This document shows positions 44,052 through 52,523 of a stretch of 64,000 nucleotides of DNA, piece by piece. The stretch is taken from the NCBI GenBank assembly GCA_003343995.1, contig QAKE01000045.1:11394-75393 (forward strand), given 5' to 3'. Origin of the DNA: Bacillota bacterium. GTDB taxonomy: Bacteria > Bacillota > Clostridia > Christensenellales > Borkfalkiaceae. The translations under genes and the position numbers were made by a program. Position 1 is the stretch's first letter. Each line of letters starts with the position of its first letter. Below the pieces are notes generated by a model that was given only the letters and a program-made list of their open reading frames with translations, had not been told where the DNA came from and made no database searches.

Positions 44052-44880
44052 ATTTTTTATCGACGAGCGCCTTCCGCTCCCGCCCCTCTTTCAAAAGCTG
44101 TTTCATTGTTTCGGCGTCGTTTTCGTAAAGCGCGCACTTATATTCCCCCAACCGCTCGATGAGCCCGTCGATTTCCGTGAGCAGATTTTCCTTGTTGTCG
44201 AAAAACAGCTCCGTCCACATCTCCTCGTTGAGCCGCGCGACGCGCGTCATATCGCGGAAGCTGCCCGCGGAAAAGCCCTTGTGGCTGAGCGCCGACGGAC
44301 TTTTTACGTACGCGCTCGACAAAACGTGCGCCAGCTGGGAAGTTAAGGCGATCATCTTGTCGTGCTCTTCGGGCGCGGCAAACTGTATGCGCGTGAAACC
44401 GATTGCGATAAACAGCTCCTTCGCCGTTTCCAGCTCGCTTATCGTCACCGTTTTATCGGGCACGAGAATCATGGACGCGTTTTTAAAAAGCGCCTCCCGC
44501 GAGTGGTCGAAACCGGAAAATTCCACCCCCGCCATGGGGTGTCCGCCGATAAAGGTGAACCCCTTTTCCCGCGCTAGCGGAAAGAGGACGTCGCACACCG
44601 CCTTTTTCACCCCCGCGGTATCGAGAACGATGCACTTTTTGGGGATTTTATCGGCGTTTTCCTCCACGTAGCGAACGCTCGCCGCGGGATAGAGCGCGAC
44701 GATCAGCATATCGAGCGCGGAAAGATCTTGCAATTCCCCGTCGATCGCGCCCGTTAAAAGGGCTTTTTTCAAACTTTCTGCGTTGACGTCCGCGCCGTAC
44801 ACGGCGTGGGGCGTATTCTTTTTCACGGCTTTGGCGATCGATCCCCCGATGAGCCCCAAGCCGACGATGCCGATGTTCAT
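44032..44880 (-). CDS. tyrA: Prephenate dehydrogenase
   Basis: TyrA oxidatively decarboxylates prephenate to 4-hydroxyphenylpyruvate. The 282-residue protein has the Rossmann motif IGIVGLGLIGGSIAKAVKK (3-21), the catalytic His region FIGGHPMAGVE (about 116-126) and ALTSQLAHVLSSAYVK. It lacks an ACT domain, so Tyr control must come from aroF, from attenuation, or from direct binding. It follows aroF by 8 bp. Confidence 0.94.
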   Translation of the reverse strand: MNIGIVGLGLIGGSIAKAVKKNTPHAVYGADVNAESLKKALLTGAIDGELQDLSALDMLIVALYPAASVRYVEENADKIPKKCIVLDTAGVKKAVCDVLFPLAREKGFTFIGGHPMAGVEFSGFDHSREALFKNASMILVPDKTVTISELETAKELFIAIGFTRIQFAAPEEHDKMIALTSQLAHVLSSAYVKSPSALSHKGFSAGSFRDMTRVARLNEEMWTELFFDNKENLLTEIDGLIERLGEYKCALYENDAETMKQLLKEGRERKALVDKKYEKNSN

Positions 44881-44888
44881 GTTTTACC

Positions 44889-45893
44889 TCATTTCGCCGC
44901 GAAGGGCAATATGGCGTTTACGTTGTCCGCAAGTTCTTTGAACGCGTCGGGCGTGAGCGACTGCTGCCCGTCGCACAGGGCGTGCTGCGGATCGTTGTGC
45001 ACTTCGATGATCAGTCCGTCCGCGCCGGCGGCGGCCGCCGCCAAAGACATGGGCTTTACGTAACGGGCGTACCCCGTGGCGTGGCTGGGATCGATGACGA
45101 CGGGCAGGTGCGTCATCTGTTTGAGCACGGGGATGGCGCAGAGATCGAGGGTGTTTCTCGTGCTCGTTTCAAACGTCCTGATGCCGCGCTCGCACAAAAT
45201 CACGTCGGTATTGCCCCCCGCCATGATGTATTCCGCGCTCATCACCAACTCCTGCAGCGTGCTGCTCATGCCGCGCTTTAGCAAAATCGGCTTTCTGATT
45301 TTGCCGAGCTCCTTCAACAGCTCGAAATTCTGCATGTTGCGCGCACCCACCTGCAAAACGTCCACCTCCTCGAAGAGGGGCAGCTGCGAAAGGTCCATGA
45401 TTTCCGTCACGATGGGCAGTCCCGTTTCCCTTTTCGCTTCGAGCAGCAATCGGATGCCCTCGCCCCTCAGCCCCTGAAAGGCATACGGGGAGGTTCTCGG
45501 CTTGAACGCGCCGCCGCGCAGCAATTTCGCGCCCGCCGCCTTCACCGCCTTCGCCACGCCGACGATCTGCTCCTCGCTCTCCACCGAGCAGGGACCGGCG
45601 ATAAACTGAAAATTGCCGCCGCCGATCTTCGCGCCGCAAACGTCCACCACGGTGTCCTGCGGGTGAAATTTGCGGTTGGCGTTTTTAAACGGTTCCTGAA
45701 TGCGCTTTACGTCCTCCACCACGTCGAGCGAGCGGATCAGGTCGATATCGATTTTGGAAGTATCGCCGATGAGCCCGAGCACCGTCATATTTTCGCCGCG
45801 GCTCACGTTGACCTTTACGCCCTTGTCCGTCAGCCAGCCGACGAGATTGTCGAGCTGCGATTTGTCGTAATCCTTCTTCGGAATGATGATCAT
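44889..45893 (-). CDS. aroF: DAHP synthase, type I-beta with N-terminal regulatory domain
   Basis: This is the entry enzyme of the shikimate pathway: PEP plus erythrose-4-phosphate gives DAHP. The 334-residue protein has an N-terminal ferredoxin-like regulatory domain (about 1-70) as in the Thermotoga enzyme, where it mediates Tyr/Phe feedback. The barrel follows with FIAGPCSVES (about 98-107), KLLRGGAFKPRTSPYAFQG (PEP/metal site), ILLKRGMSSTL and VIDPSHATG. It is the first structural gene of the aro operon, behind an attenuator with an aromatic leader peptide. Confidence 0.96.
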   Translation of the reverse strand: MIIIPKKDYDKSQLDNLVGWLTDKGVKVNVSRGENMTVLGLIGDTSKIDIDLIRSLDVVEDVKRIQEPFKNANRKFHPQDTVVDVCGAKIGGGNFQFIAGPCSVESEEQIVGVAKAVKAAGAKLLRGGAFKPRTSPYAFQGLRGEGIRLLLEAKRETGLPIVTEIMDLSQLPLFEEVDVLQVGARNMQNFELLKELGKIRKPILLKRGMSSTLQELVMSAEYIMAGGNTDVILCERGIRTFETSTRNTLDLCAIPVLKQMTHLPVVIDPSHATGYARYVKPMSLAAAAAGADGLIIEVHNDPQHALCDGQQSLTPDAFKELADNVNAILPFAAK

Positions 45894-45913
45894 ATTTTTT
45901 ACTCCTTATTCAA

Positions 45914-45945
45914 ACAAAAAACGCGCCGCATTGCTGCGGCGCGCA
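45914..45945 (-). terminator. Attenuator terminator before aroF
   Basis: CGCGCCGCA and TGCGGCGCG (45922-45943) pair around TTGC and are followed on the minus strand by GTTTTTTGTTTG. It lies between the leader peptide and aroF, about 65 bases after the leader stop codon. Confidence 0.92.
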
Positions 45946-46008
45946 CGTTTTTCTGCTTTTCCATTGAAATTGAAATTGTCCGGAAAAAAACCACAGCAAA
46001 AAATTCAC

Positions 46009-46074
46009 TTACTTTTGATAAAAGTACGCGTAAAAGTAAAAGTTAAAATAGTTTTTGCCGTTGAATTTTTGCAT
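46009..46074 (-). CDS. Aromatic-rich leader peptide of the aro operon
   Basis: A 21-codon reading frame begins at the ATG at 46074, six bases after GAGAGG, and ends with TAA at 46009. The peptide starts MQKFNGKN and continues Y-F-N-F-Y-F-Y-A-Y-F-Y before QK, with five Tyr and five Phe residues, nine of them within 11 consecutive codons. It lies between a consensus promoter and an intrinsic terminator ahead of DAHP synthase. Ribosome stalling on the Tyr/Phe run when either charged tRNA is scarce would favour read-through. The gene arrangement is seen directly; the mechanism follows from the pheA, pheST and trp leader precedents. Confidence 0.9.
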   Translation of the reverse strand: MQKFNGKNYFNFYFYAYFYQK

Positions 46075-46097
46075 AATGTGCCTCTCGTTACGCTAAT

Positions 46098-46126
46098 ATA
46101 ATAGAACATCCGCCGCGATTTGTCAA
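46098..46126 (-). promoter_or_regulatory. Promoter of the aro operon
   Basis: TTGACA (46126-46121) and TATTAT (46103-46098) on the minus strand, 17 bp apart. The -35 box overlaps the recF stop codon. Confidence 0.88.
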
Positions 46127-47229
46127 ACGCTTGACGAAATTTTTTTCAATTTTCCCGCAAGCACCGTCATTTTTTTAAAGGGCGCGGCGCCGAACACCCG
46201 CTTGTCGGCGTTGGTGCAGGTGATGATCGTCTGCATGCCCTCCGCCCGCTCGATCAGCCGCCGCTGGCGCACTTTGTCCAGCTCGCTCAGCACATCGTCC
46301 AAAACCAGCACGGGATATTCCCCCGATCTGCCGCGGAAAATTTCCGTTTCCGCGAGTTTGAGCGCCAGCGCCACCGTGCGCTGCTGACCTTGCGAACCGT
46401 AAACGCGCACGTCCTCGCCGTCCAAAAACAGCTTCATGTCGTCGCGGTGCGGTCCCACGGTGGTGAATCCCAGACGCACGTCCTTTTCGTACGCCGTGCG
46501 CAGATCCTCCTTCACCGCGAAGGCGATTTCCTCCTCCGTACCGTAATAGCCGCTTTCCGAGGAGATTTTCAGCGTCTCCTTCCCCCCCGAAAGAAAGGCG
46601 TGCGCCTCCTCCGACAGCGGTCCGAGGGTTTTTAAAAATTCGTTGCGCAAAAGGATGATTTTCGCCGCGTAGCGGGAAAATTCCGCGTCCCAGATCGGCA
46701 GGGTATCCCAAATCACCGCGCGGTCCTTTTCCTTTAAAAGGTTATTTCTCTGCTGCAAAATCTTATTGTAGCGGTTGAGCGCGTAAAGGTAGCTTTTGCT
46801 CATCTGCGACAGGGAAATGTTCATGAACCGCCGCCGGTCCTCCGGCGATTCTTTCACGAGCTTCAGCTCGTTGGGGTTGAAAAACACGCTGTTGACGTTG
46901 CCGAGCAGCTCCCCGATGCGCAAAATCGGCGTGCCGTTGATCTTCACGTTTTTCTTGTCGGTGCGGGAAATTTCCATTTCGATGACGATTTCCCCGTAAC
47001 GGCTTTCGGCGCGGCAGGAAATTTCCGCCTTTTCCGCCCCCTTTTTCACCAGCTGATACTCCTTCGTCGCGCGCGGAGAATAGCCGGTGCAAAGCAAAAA
47101 CACCGCCTCCGCGGCGTTGGTTTTCCCCTGCGCGTTGGCGCCCGCGAGCACGTTGACGGCGGCGTCAAAGGAAAATTCCTCCTCCGCGTAATTTCTGAAA
47201 TTTTTCAACCGTAAAGTTTTTATCAGCAT
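46123..47229 (-). CDS. recF: DNA replication/repair protein RecF
   Basis: RecF loads RecA at gapped DNA. The 368-residue SMC-like ATPase has LRLKNFRNYAEEEFSF at the N-terminus, Walker A AGANAQGKTNAAEAVF (about 31-46), the signature VYGSQGQQRTVALALKLAE (about 268-286) and Walker B PVLVLDDVLSELD (about 297-309). It is normally downstream of dnaN. Here it is divergent from dnaA and its stop lies inside the promoter of the aro operon. The ATG has no convincing Shine-Dalgarno sequence. Confidence 0.95.
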   Translation of the reverse strand: MLIKTLRLKNFRNYAEEEFSFDAAVNVLAGANAQGKTNAAEAVFLLCTGYSPRATKEYQLVKKGAEKAEISCRAESRYGEIVIEMEISRTDKKNVKINGTPILRIGELLGNVNSVFFNPNELKLVKESPEDRRRFMNISLSQMSKSYLYALNRYNKILQQRNNLLKEKDRAVIWDTLPIWDAEFSRYAAKIILLRNEFLKTLGPLSEEAHAFLSGGKETLKISSESGYYGTEEEIAFAVKEDLRTAYEKDVRLGFTTVGPHRDDMKLFLDGEDVRVYGSQGQQRTVALALKLAETEIFRGRSGEYPVLVLDDVLSELDKVRQRRLIERAEGMQTIITCTNADKRVFGAAPFKKMTVLAGKLKKISSSV

Positions 47230-47255
47230 AATTATGTTTAAATTTTCCGCGGCGA

Positions 47256-47284
47256 TTGACTTTACCGCGTTTTTTTGATATATT
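47256..47284 (+). promoter_or_regulatory. Promoter of dnaA
   Basis: TTGACT (47256-47261), 17 bp, TATATT (47279-47284). The 142-bp recF-dnaA gap contains no sequence I would call a DnaA box. Confidence 0.72.
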
Positions 47285-47293
47285 GATATAGCA

Positions 47294-47327
47294 CCCTTTT
47301 ATAAAGGGCGTTATGTTCTTAGAACAT
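47294..47327. repeat. Two perfect palindromes in the dnaA leader
   Basis: CCCTTTTATAAAGGG (47294-47308) and ATGTTCTTAGAACAT (47313-47327) lie five bases apart, starting about 10 bp after the dnaA -10 box. Either could be an operator or an RNA hairpin. Confidence 0.75.
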
Positions 47328-47371
47328 TATACCGTTTTTTTGCGGGATTTGCAACATAAGAGGTACAAAAA

Positions 47372-48703
47372 ATGGAAAGTTACGAGATTTTATGGAACGC
47401 CGCGCTGGCAGAACTGGAAACCAAGGTGAGCGCCATTTCCTATTCCACCTATATCACGCGGCTCACCCCCGTCGATTTTAAAGGCAATAAAATCGTGCTG
47501 TGCGTGCCCAACGAGCTTTTCGCAAAGCAAATCGCCAACTCCCTTTCCGATAAAATCCGCGCCGCGCTCATCAACTCGAAGTCGGGAATCACCGATTTCG
47601 AGCTTTACACCGGCAAAGGCAAGGAAGATTACATGCAGTACGTGCAGAATAATTCCGACGTGCCGCAGGGCGGTCCCATCAACCCCGCCTTCACCTTCGA
47701 TTCCTTCGTCGTCGGTCCCTCCAACGAATATATTTTCGCCGCGGGCAAAGCGGTGGCGGAAAATCCGGGGGAAGCGTATAACCCGCTGTTCATCTACGGC
47801 GGAACGGGGCTCGGCAAAACGCATATTCTGATGGCGATCGCCAACCATATCAAACTGCACGCGCCCTCGCTCAACGTGCTTTACGCCACCTGCGAACAGT
47901 TCACCAACCAGCTCATCGAAAGCATTTCCCGCGGGTCCAACAAGGGCTCGGAATTCCGCAGCCGCTACCGCAACGTGGACGTGCTTTTGATCGACGACGT
48001 GCAGTTCCTCGCCAAAAAGGAAAGCACGCAGATGGAGTTTTTCCACACCTTTAACGAACTCGTGCTGCAAAACAAGCAGATCGTGCTCACCTCCGACAGA
48101 CCGCCGAAGGAAATCGAACTGCTCGAAGACCGTTTGAAAACCCGTTTCGAGGGCGGACTTCTGGCGGACGTGCAGCCCCCCGATCTGGAAACGCGCATCG
48201 CCATTCTGAAAAAGAAGGCGGAAGAGAAAAAATGCGTCGTCGACATCAAGGTGCTCGCCTACCTCGCGGAAACGGGCGGCGACGACATCCGCACCCTCAT
48301 CGGCAAGCTGACCAAGGTCATCTTCTTTTCCAAATTGCAGGAAAAGGCGATTACCGTGGACATGGCGGCGGAAGCGCTCAAGGAATCCATCGGCGGCGAG
48401 CAGGAGGAAATCGAAATCAAGGCGGAGGACATCGTCAAATGCGTGTGCGAGTTCTTCAAGATTTCCAAAGCCGATTTGCTCGGCAAAAAGCGCAATAAGG
48501 AATTCGTCGAGCCGCGGCACATCTGCATGTACCTCATCAACGAGCTGATGAGCCTGCCCCTCATGACCATCGGGCAGATCATCGGCGGCAGGGATTACAC
48601 CACCGTAATTCACGCGCGCGATAAAATCGAGGACCTCATCAAGACCAACAACAAGACGGCGGTGCAGATCAACGATTTGAAAAATATGATTTTGAAGAAA
48701 TAG
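47372..48703 (+). CDS. dnaA: Chromosomal replication initiator DnaA
   Basis: The 443-residue initiator has domain I (about 1-80), a short linker and the AAA+ domain. Walker A is IYGGTGLGKTHIL (about 144-156), Walker B is VDVLLIDDVQFL and sensor 1 is IVLTSDRPP. Domain IV has the DNA-binding signature IIGGRDYTTVIHARDKIE (about 408-425), with Tyr where most bacteria have His after GGRD. AGAGGT precedes the ATG. Neither dnaN nor a clear DnaA-box cluster adjoins the gene; mnmG follows 4 bp after the stop. Confidence 0.95.
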   Translation: MESYEILWNAALAELETKVSAISYSTYITRLTPVDFKGNKIVLCVPNELFAKQIANSLSDKIRAALINSKSGITDFELYTGKGKEDYMQYVQNNSDVPQGGPINPAFTFDSFVVGPSNEYIFAAGKAVAENPGEAYNPLFIYGGTGLGKTHILMAIANHIKLHAPSLNVLYATCEQFTNQLIESISRGSNKGSEFRSRYRNVDVLLIDDVQFLAKKESTQMEFFHTFNELVLQNKQIVLTSDRPPKEIELLEDRLKTRFEGGLLADVQPPDLETRIAILKKKAEEKKCVVDIKVLAYLAETGGDDIRTLIGKLTKVIFFSKLQEKAITVDMAAEALKESIGGEQEEIEIKAEDIVKCVCEFFKISKADLLGKKRNKEFVEPRHICMYLINELMSLPLMTIGQIIGGRDYTTVIHARDKIEDLIKTNNKTAVQINDLKNMILKK

Positions 48704-48707
48704 CGTT

Positions 48708-50564
48708 ATGGAACTTTTTTCCGAAGGACAATACGACGCGGTCGTGATCGGCGCGGGACACGCCGGCTGCGAAGCGGCGCTCGCTCTGGCGCGCACGGGG
48801 CAGAAAACGGCGATGCTCACCCTGAATCTGGACAGCATCGCCTTTATGGCGTGCAACCCCTCCATCGGCGGCACGGCGAAAGGGCACCTCGTGCGGGAAA
48901 TCGACGCGCTGGGCGGCGAAATGGGCATCAACGCCGACAAGGCGCTTTTGCAGATCCGCATGCTGAACCGCGGCAAGGGCGCGGCGGTTCAATCCTTGCG
49001 CGGGCAGGAGGATAAAAACCTCTATCACCGACTGATGAAGCAAACCTTGGAGCGCACGCCGAATCTGCGGATTTTACAGGGCGAGGCGGCGGAGATTTTA
49101 ACGAAAGACGGCGCGGTCAACGGCGTGAAAACCACCTACGGGGGCGTACTGCACGCGAAAGCGGTCGTCGTCGCCACGGGGGTTTATCTGAACGGCAGCG
49201 TCATCGCCGGCGAATGGAAACAGCCGAGCGGACCTTCCGGCTTTGCGCCCGCCACGCGACTGACGGAAAATTTAATCGACCTCGGCTTTGAAATCCGCCG
49301 TTTCAAAACGGGCACGCCCGCCCGCGTGGACGGCAGAACCATCGACTTTTCCGCACTGGAAATCCAGAACGGCGAAACGGATATTTACCCTTTTTCCTAT
49401 TTGAGCCGCCGCGTGCCGCAAAAGCAGGCGCCGTGCTATCTCACCTACACCAACGAAAGAACGCACGAAATCATCCGCGCCAACCTGCACCGCGCCCCCC
49501 TTTACGCGGGCATGATCAAGGGCGTGGGGCCGCGTTACTGCCCTTCTATCGAGGATAAAGTGGTGCGCTTCGCCGATAAGGACCGGCACCAGCTGTTTTT
49601 AGAACCCGAGGGCGGCGACACCGACGAGGTGTACGTACAAGGGCTTTCCACATCCCTGCCCCACGAGGTGCAGCGGGAATTATACCATACGATCAAGGGG
49701 CTGGAACATTGCGAAATCATGCGCTACGCCTACGCGATCGAATACGACGCCATAGATTCTCTCGCCCTGCTCCCCACGCTGGAATACAAAAACGTGAAAA
49801 ATCTCTTCACCGCGGGGCAGATCAACGGCACGAGCGGCTACGAAGAGGCGGCGGCGCAGGGGCTGATCGCGGGATTGAACGCCTCGCTTTCCTTGCGCGG
49901 CGAAGCTCCCGTCGCCCTACGGCGCGACGAGGCGTATATCGGCGTTTTGATCGACGATCTGGTGACGAAGGGCACCAACGAGCCGTATCGCATGATGACC
50001 TCCCGCGCGGAGCACCGCATCGTTCTGCGGCAGGACAACGCCGATTTCCGCTTGACGGAGCTCGGCAGAAAGTGCGGGCTTGTGGACGATAAGCGCTGGC
50101 GGGCTTTCGGCAAACGCAAAAGAGCGTACGAAAAGGCGACGGCGGAAATGCAGACGAGAAAGACGCCGAAGGAAGCGAACGCGCTCGTCGCCGCGCACGG
50201 CGGAACGGAGCTGAACGGCGCGATCAGCTATGCCGACATGGTGCGCAGAAACATTTCCCTTTCGGAAATCAGGCAAACGTTCGGCGCGTTTCGCGGCATC
50301 GGCGACGACATTTTGGAGACGGCGGAAACCGACGCGAAGTACGAAGGGTATCTCGCCCGCGCGCTGGAACAGATAGAACGGGCGAAAAAGCTGGAAGAAA
50401 AAACGCTGCCCGAGGACATCGATTACATGAGCATTGCGGGGCTCAGAATAGAGGCGCGGCAAAAGCTTTCCAAAATCCGCCCGCTGAACTTGGGGCAGGC
50501 GGGAAGAATTTCCGGCGTAAACCCCGCGGACATCGCCGTTTTAATGGTTTATCTTAAAAAATAA
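48708..50564 (+). CDS. mnmG: tRNA U34 carboxymethylaminomethyl modification enzyme MnmG
   Basis: MnmG (GidA), with MnmE, builds the cmnm5 group on wobble uridine using FAD and methylene-THF. The 618-residue protein has the FAD motif [19 protein letters not shown] (about 11-29), [22 protein letters not shown] (cited by its ends), the second signature [16 protein letters not shown] (about 199-214) and TSRAEHRI. It follows dnaA by 4 bp and so shares its transcript; in many Firmicutes it lies near the origin with mnmE. Confidence 0.97.
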   Translation: MELFSEGQYDAVVIGAGHAGCEAALALARTGQKTAMLTLNLDSIAFMACNPSIGGTAKGHLVREIDALGGEMGINADKALLQIRMLNRGKGAAVQSLRGQEDKNLYHRLMKQTLERTPNLRILQGEAAEILTKDGAVNGVKTTYGGVLHAKAVVVATGVYLNGSVIAGEWKQPSGPSGFAPATRLTENLIDLGFEIRRFKTGTPARVDGRTIDFSALEIQNGETDIYPFSYLSRRVPQKQAPCYLTYTNERTHEIIRANLHRAPLYAGMIKGVGPRYCPSIEDKVVRFADKDRHQLFLEPEGGDTDEVYVQGLSTSLPHEVQRELYHTIKGLEHCEIMRYAYAIEYDAIDSLALLPTLEYKNVKNLFTAGQINGTSGYEEAAAQGLIAGLNASLSLRGEAPVALRRDEAYIGVLIDDLVTKGTNEPYRMMTSRAEHRIVLRQDNADFRLTELGRKCGLVDDKRWRAFGKRKRAYEKATAEMQTRKTPKEANALVAAHGGTELNGAISYADMVRRNISLSEIRQTFGAFRGIGDDILETAETDAKYEGYLARALEQIERAKKLEEKTLPEDIDYMSIAGLRIEARQKLSKIRPLNLGQAGRISGVNPADIAVLMVYLKK

Positions 50565-50565
50565 A

Positions 50566-50588
50566 AAAACGCCGAAAAGGCGTTTTTC
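50566..50588 (+). terminator. Terminator of dnaA-mnmG
   Basis: AACGCC and GGCGTT pair around GAAAA and are followed by TTTCTC; an A run precedes the hairpin. Confidence 0.75.
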
Positions 50589-50604
50589 TCTCGGGGAACA
50601 ATCT

Positions 50605-51615
50605 ATGCCTCTACATATTATACGACAAGACATAACTGAACTAAAATGCGATGCCATCGTAAATGCGGCAAATCAAACGCTGCTTGGTGGCGGCGGTGTT
50701 GACGGCGCAATTCATAAAGCCGCAGGCGTTAAACTTTTGGAAGAATGTAAAACTCTCGGCGGTTGTGATACGGGCGACGCTAAAATTACCAAAGGTTATA
50801 ATTTGCCGTGTAAATATGTTATACACACTGTCGGACCTATTTGGCACGGTGGGCTAAACGACGAAAAAACACTTCTTATATCTTGTTATAAAAAGTCGCT
50901 TGCACTTGCGAAAGAAAACTGCTGTGAATCGGTTGCCTTTCCACTTATATCTTCGGGAATTTACGGATACCCGAAAGATAAGGCGTTATCCGTTGCCGTT
51001 GACACCATTAGCGAGTTCTTATTCGATAACGAAATGACCGTTTATATCGTCGTGTTTGATAAAGCGGCTTATCAAATAACCAAAAGTTTATTTGTCAGCG
51101 TTGCCGCATACATTAACGATAACTATTTAGACGAAAACGAAAAACACCCTTTTCGGAACAGACAGCACCAAATATTCAGCGATCGCTATTTAGATGTTTG
51201 CGATTGTTGCGAAGTAAAAAAATCTATAGCACCGAAAAAACTCGGTTTATCTCTTATAAATATGCTCGACAATATAGACGACAATTTTGCCGTTACCTTA
51301 CTTAAACTTATCGACCTTAAAGGAATTACCGACGTTGAGTGCTATAAAAAAGCTAATGTAAGCAAGCAAACATGGTATAAGATAATGAACGAAAAGGATT
51401 ATAAACCGAGTAAAAATACAGTTATTTCTTTTGCCATTGCGCTTGAACTTTCTTTGGAAGAAACAAAGCGTTTATTATCCACTGTGGGCTTTACTCTTTC
51501 AAAAAGCAGCAAGTTTGATATAATTATAGAGTATTTCTTGCTTAACGGCGAATATAATATTTTCACTATCAACGAAACGCTCTTTAAGTTCGACCAAGTT
51601 TGCTTGAGTGTATAA
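50605..51615 (+). CDS. Macro-domain ADP-ribose hydrolase with C-terminal HTH-like domain
   Basis: A 336-residue protein in an AT-rich stretch. Residues 1-170 are a MacroD-type domain: [20 protein letters not shown] (about 16-35) with the catalytic Asn/Asp region, [27 protein letters not shown] and [12 protein letters not shown]. Such domains remove ADP-ribose or acetyl-ADP-ribose. Residues about 230-336 form a helical domain with [20 protein letters not shown], which looks like an XRE-type HTH. Codon use and AT richness differ from mnmG and ddh, suggesting recent transfer. A vWA gene follows 96 bp later. Confidence 0.88.
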   Translation: MPLHIIRQDITELKCDAIVNAANQTLLGGGGVDGAIHKAAGVKLLEECKTLGGCDTGDAKITKGYNLPCKYVIHTVGPIWHGGLNDEKTLLISCYKKSLALAKENCCESVAFPLISSGIYGYPKDKALSVAVDTISEFLFDNEMTVYIVVFDKAAYQITKSLFVSVAAYINDNYLDENEKHPFRNRQHQIFSDRYLDVCDCCEVKKSIAPKKLGLSLINMLDNIDDNFAVTLLKLIDLKGITDVECYKKANVSKQTWYKIMNEKDYKPSKNTVISFAIALELSLEETKRLLSTVGFTLSKSSKFDIIIEYFLLNGEYNIFTINETLFKFDQVCLSV

Positions 51616-51662
51616 GTAAACCGACAATTGACCAAAAGCTAAATAAACTCTTGTATAATGTG

Positions 51663-51684
51663 GTTGTAAGTTAAAACTTGCAAC
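51663..51684. repeat. Inverted repeat before the vWA gene
   Basis: GTTGTAAGTT and AACTTGCAAC (one mismatch) are separated by AA, just downstream of a TATAAT box (51653-51658). It may be an operator or a leader hairpin. Confidence 0.55.
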
Positions 51685-51711
51685 TACATTTTATTTTAAG
51701 GAGTATTTATT

Positions 51712-52413
51712 ATGCAGAAAGAACTCACTTCGAATTGTAACGGCACACAACCGAACAACGTAACGGAACTCGTGTTTATTTTGGATAAAAGCGGTTCAAT
51801 GGCGGGCATGGAAAAAGACACTATCGGCGGATTTAACGCTATGATAGAAAAGCAAAAAGCGCTCGACGGTAAAGTTTATGTTTCTACCGTTTTGTTCTCC
51901 AATGCGTCCCAAGTATTGCACAATAGAAAAAGTCTTGAAGAAATTGCGCCTTTAACCGAAAAAGATTATCAGGCAGGCGGCTGCACCGCGCTTCTCGATG
52001 CTATTGGGGGGACAATCGAGCATATTGAGCACATCCATAAATACGCTCGCAAAGAAGACGTACCCGCGCGCACTCTATTCGTTATCACTACCGACGGCAT
52101 GGAAAATGCAAGCAGGCAATATCAAAGCAAGCAAATTAAGGATATGATTCGCAAACAGGAAGAAAAATACGGTTGGGAATTTTTGTTTTTAGCCTCCAAT
52201 ATCGACGCCGTTGAAACCGCAGACAGGATTGGCATAAGAAAGGAACACGCGGTAAATTATGCGGTCGAAGAAGATACCTTAGAAATGTATGAAGAATTAA
52301 GCGATGCTCTTTCTCAATATAGAAGTATAAAACCCGTACATTTTGAAAGGATGGAAAATAATATTAAACAAAGGAAAAACAAATCCAAATCATCTACGAG
52401 CAAGCAAAAATAA
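51712..52413 (+). CDS. von Willebrand factor A domain protein (TerY-like)
   Basis: A 233-residue cytoplasmic vWA protein. The MIDAS metal site is DKSGSM (about 24-29) with Thr in GGCTALLDAI (about 89-98) and Asp in ITTDGMEN (about 124-131). The C-terminus is a Lys/Ser-rich tail (about 210-233) without membrane segments. vWA proteins of this type (TerY-like) serve as metal-dependent protein-interaction modules in stress and phage-response operons. A GGAG ribosome site precedes the ATG. It shares AT-rich composition with the preceding macro-domain gene; the two appear to be one module. Confidence 0.88.
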   Translation: MQKELTSNCNGTQPNNVTELVFILDKSGSMAGMEKDTIGGFNAMIEKQKALDGKVYVSTVLFSNASQVLHNRKSLEEIAPLTEKDYQAGGCTALLDAIGGTIEHIEHIHKYARKEDVPARTLFVITTDGMENASRQYQSKQIKDMIRKQEEKYGWEFLFLASNIDAVETADRIGIRKEHAVNYAVEEDTLEMYEELSDALSQYRSIKPVHFERMENNIKQRKNKSKSSTSKQK

Positions 52414-52478
52414 CCAGACGTTCCGTCAGCACAAAGATTTATTTTATATATTCTTTATTCCTATATTATAGATATTTT

Positions 52479-52514
52479 TTAAAGTCTCTCCTTATCAAGG
52501 GGAGACTTTAAAAT
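52479..52514. terminator. Bidirectional terminator
   Basis: AAAGTCTCTCC and GGGGAGACTTT form a hairpin with T-rich and A-rich flanks between the vWA gene and the convergent rubredoxin-fusion gene. Confidence 0.78.
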
Positions 52515-52523
52515 TGAAATTTA

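Noticed and set aside
47230..47371. A replication origin in the recF-dnaA gap
   Set aside because: No DnaA-box-like TTATNCACA and no AT-rich unwinding cluster could be seen; gene orientation around it is only partly consistent with an origin.
50605..52413. A DarTG-type toxin-antitoxin system
   Set aside because: A macro domain is present but no DarT-like ADP-ribosyltransferase adjoins it, and the second gene is a vWA protein.
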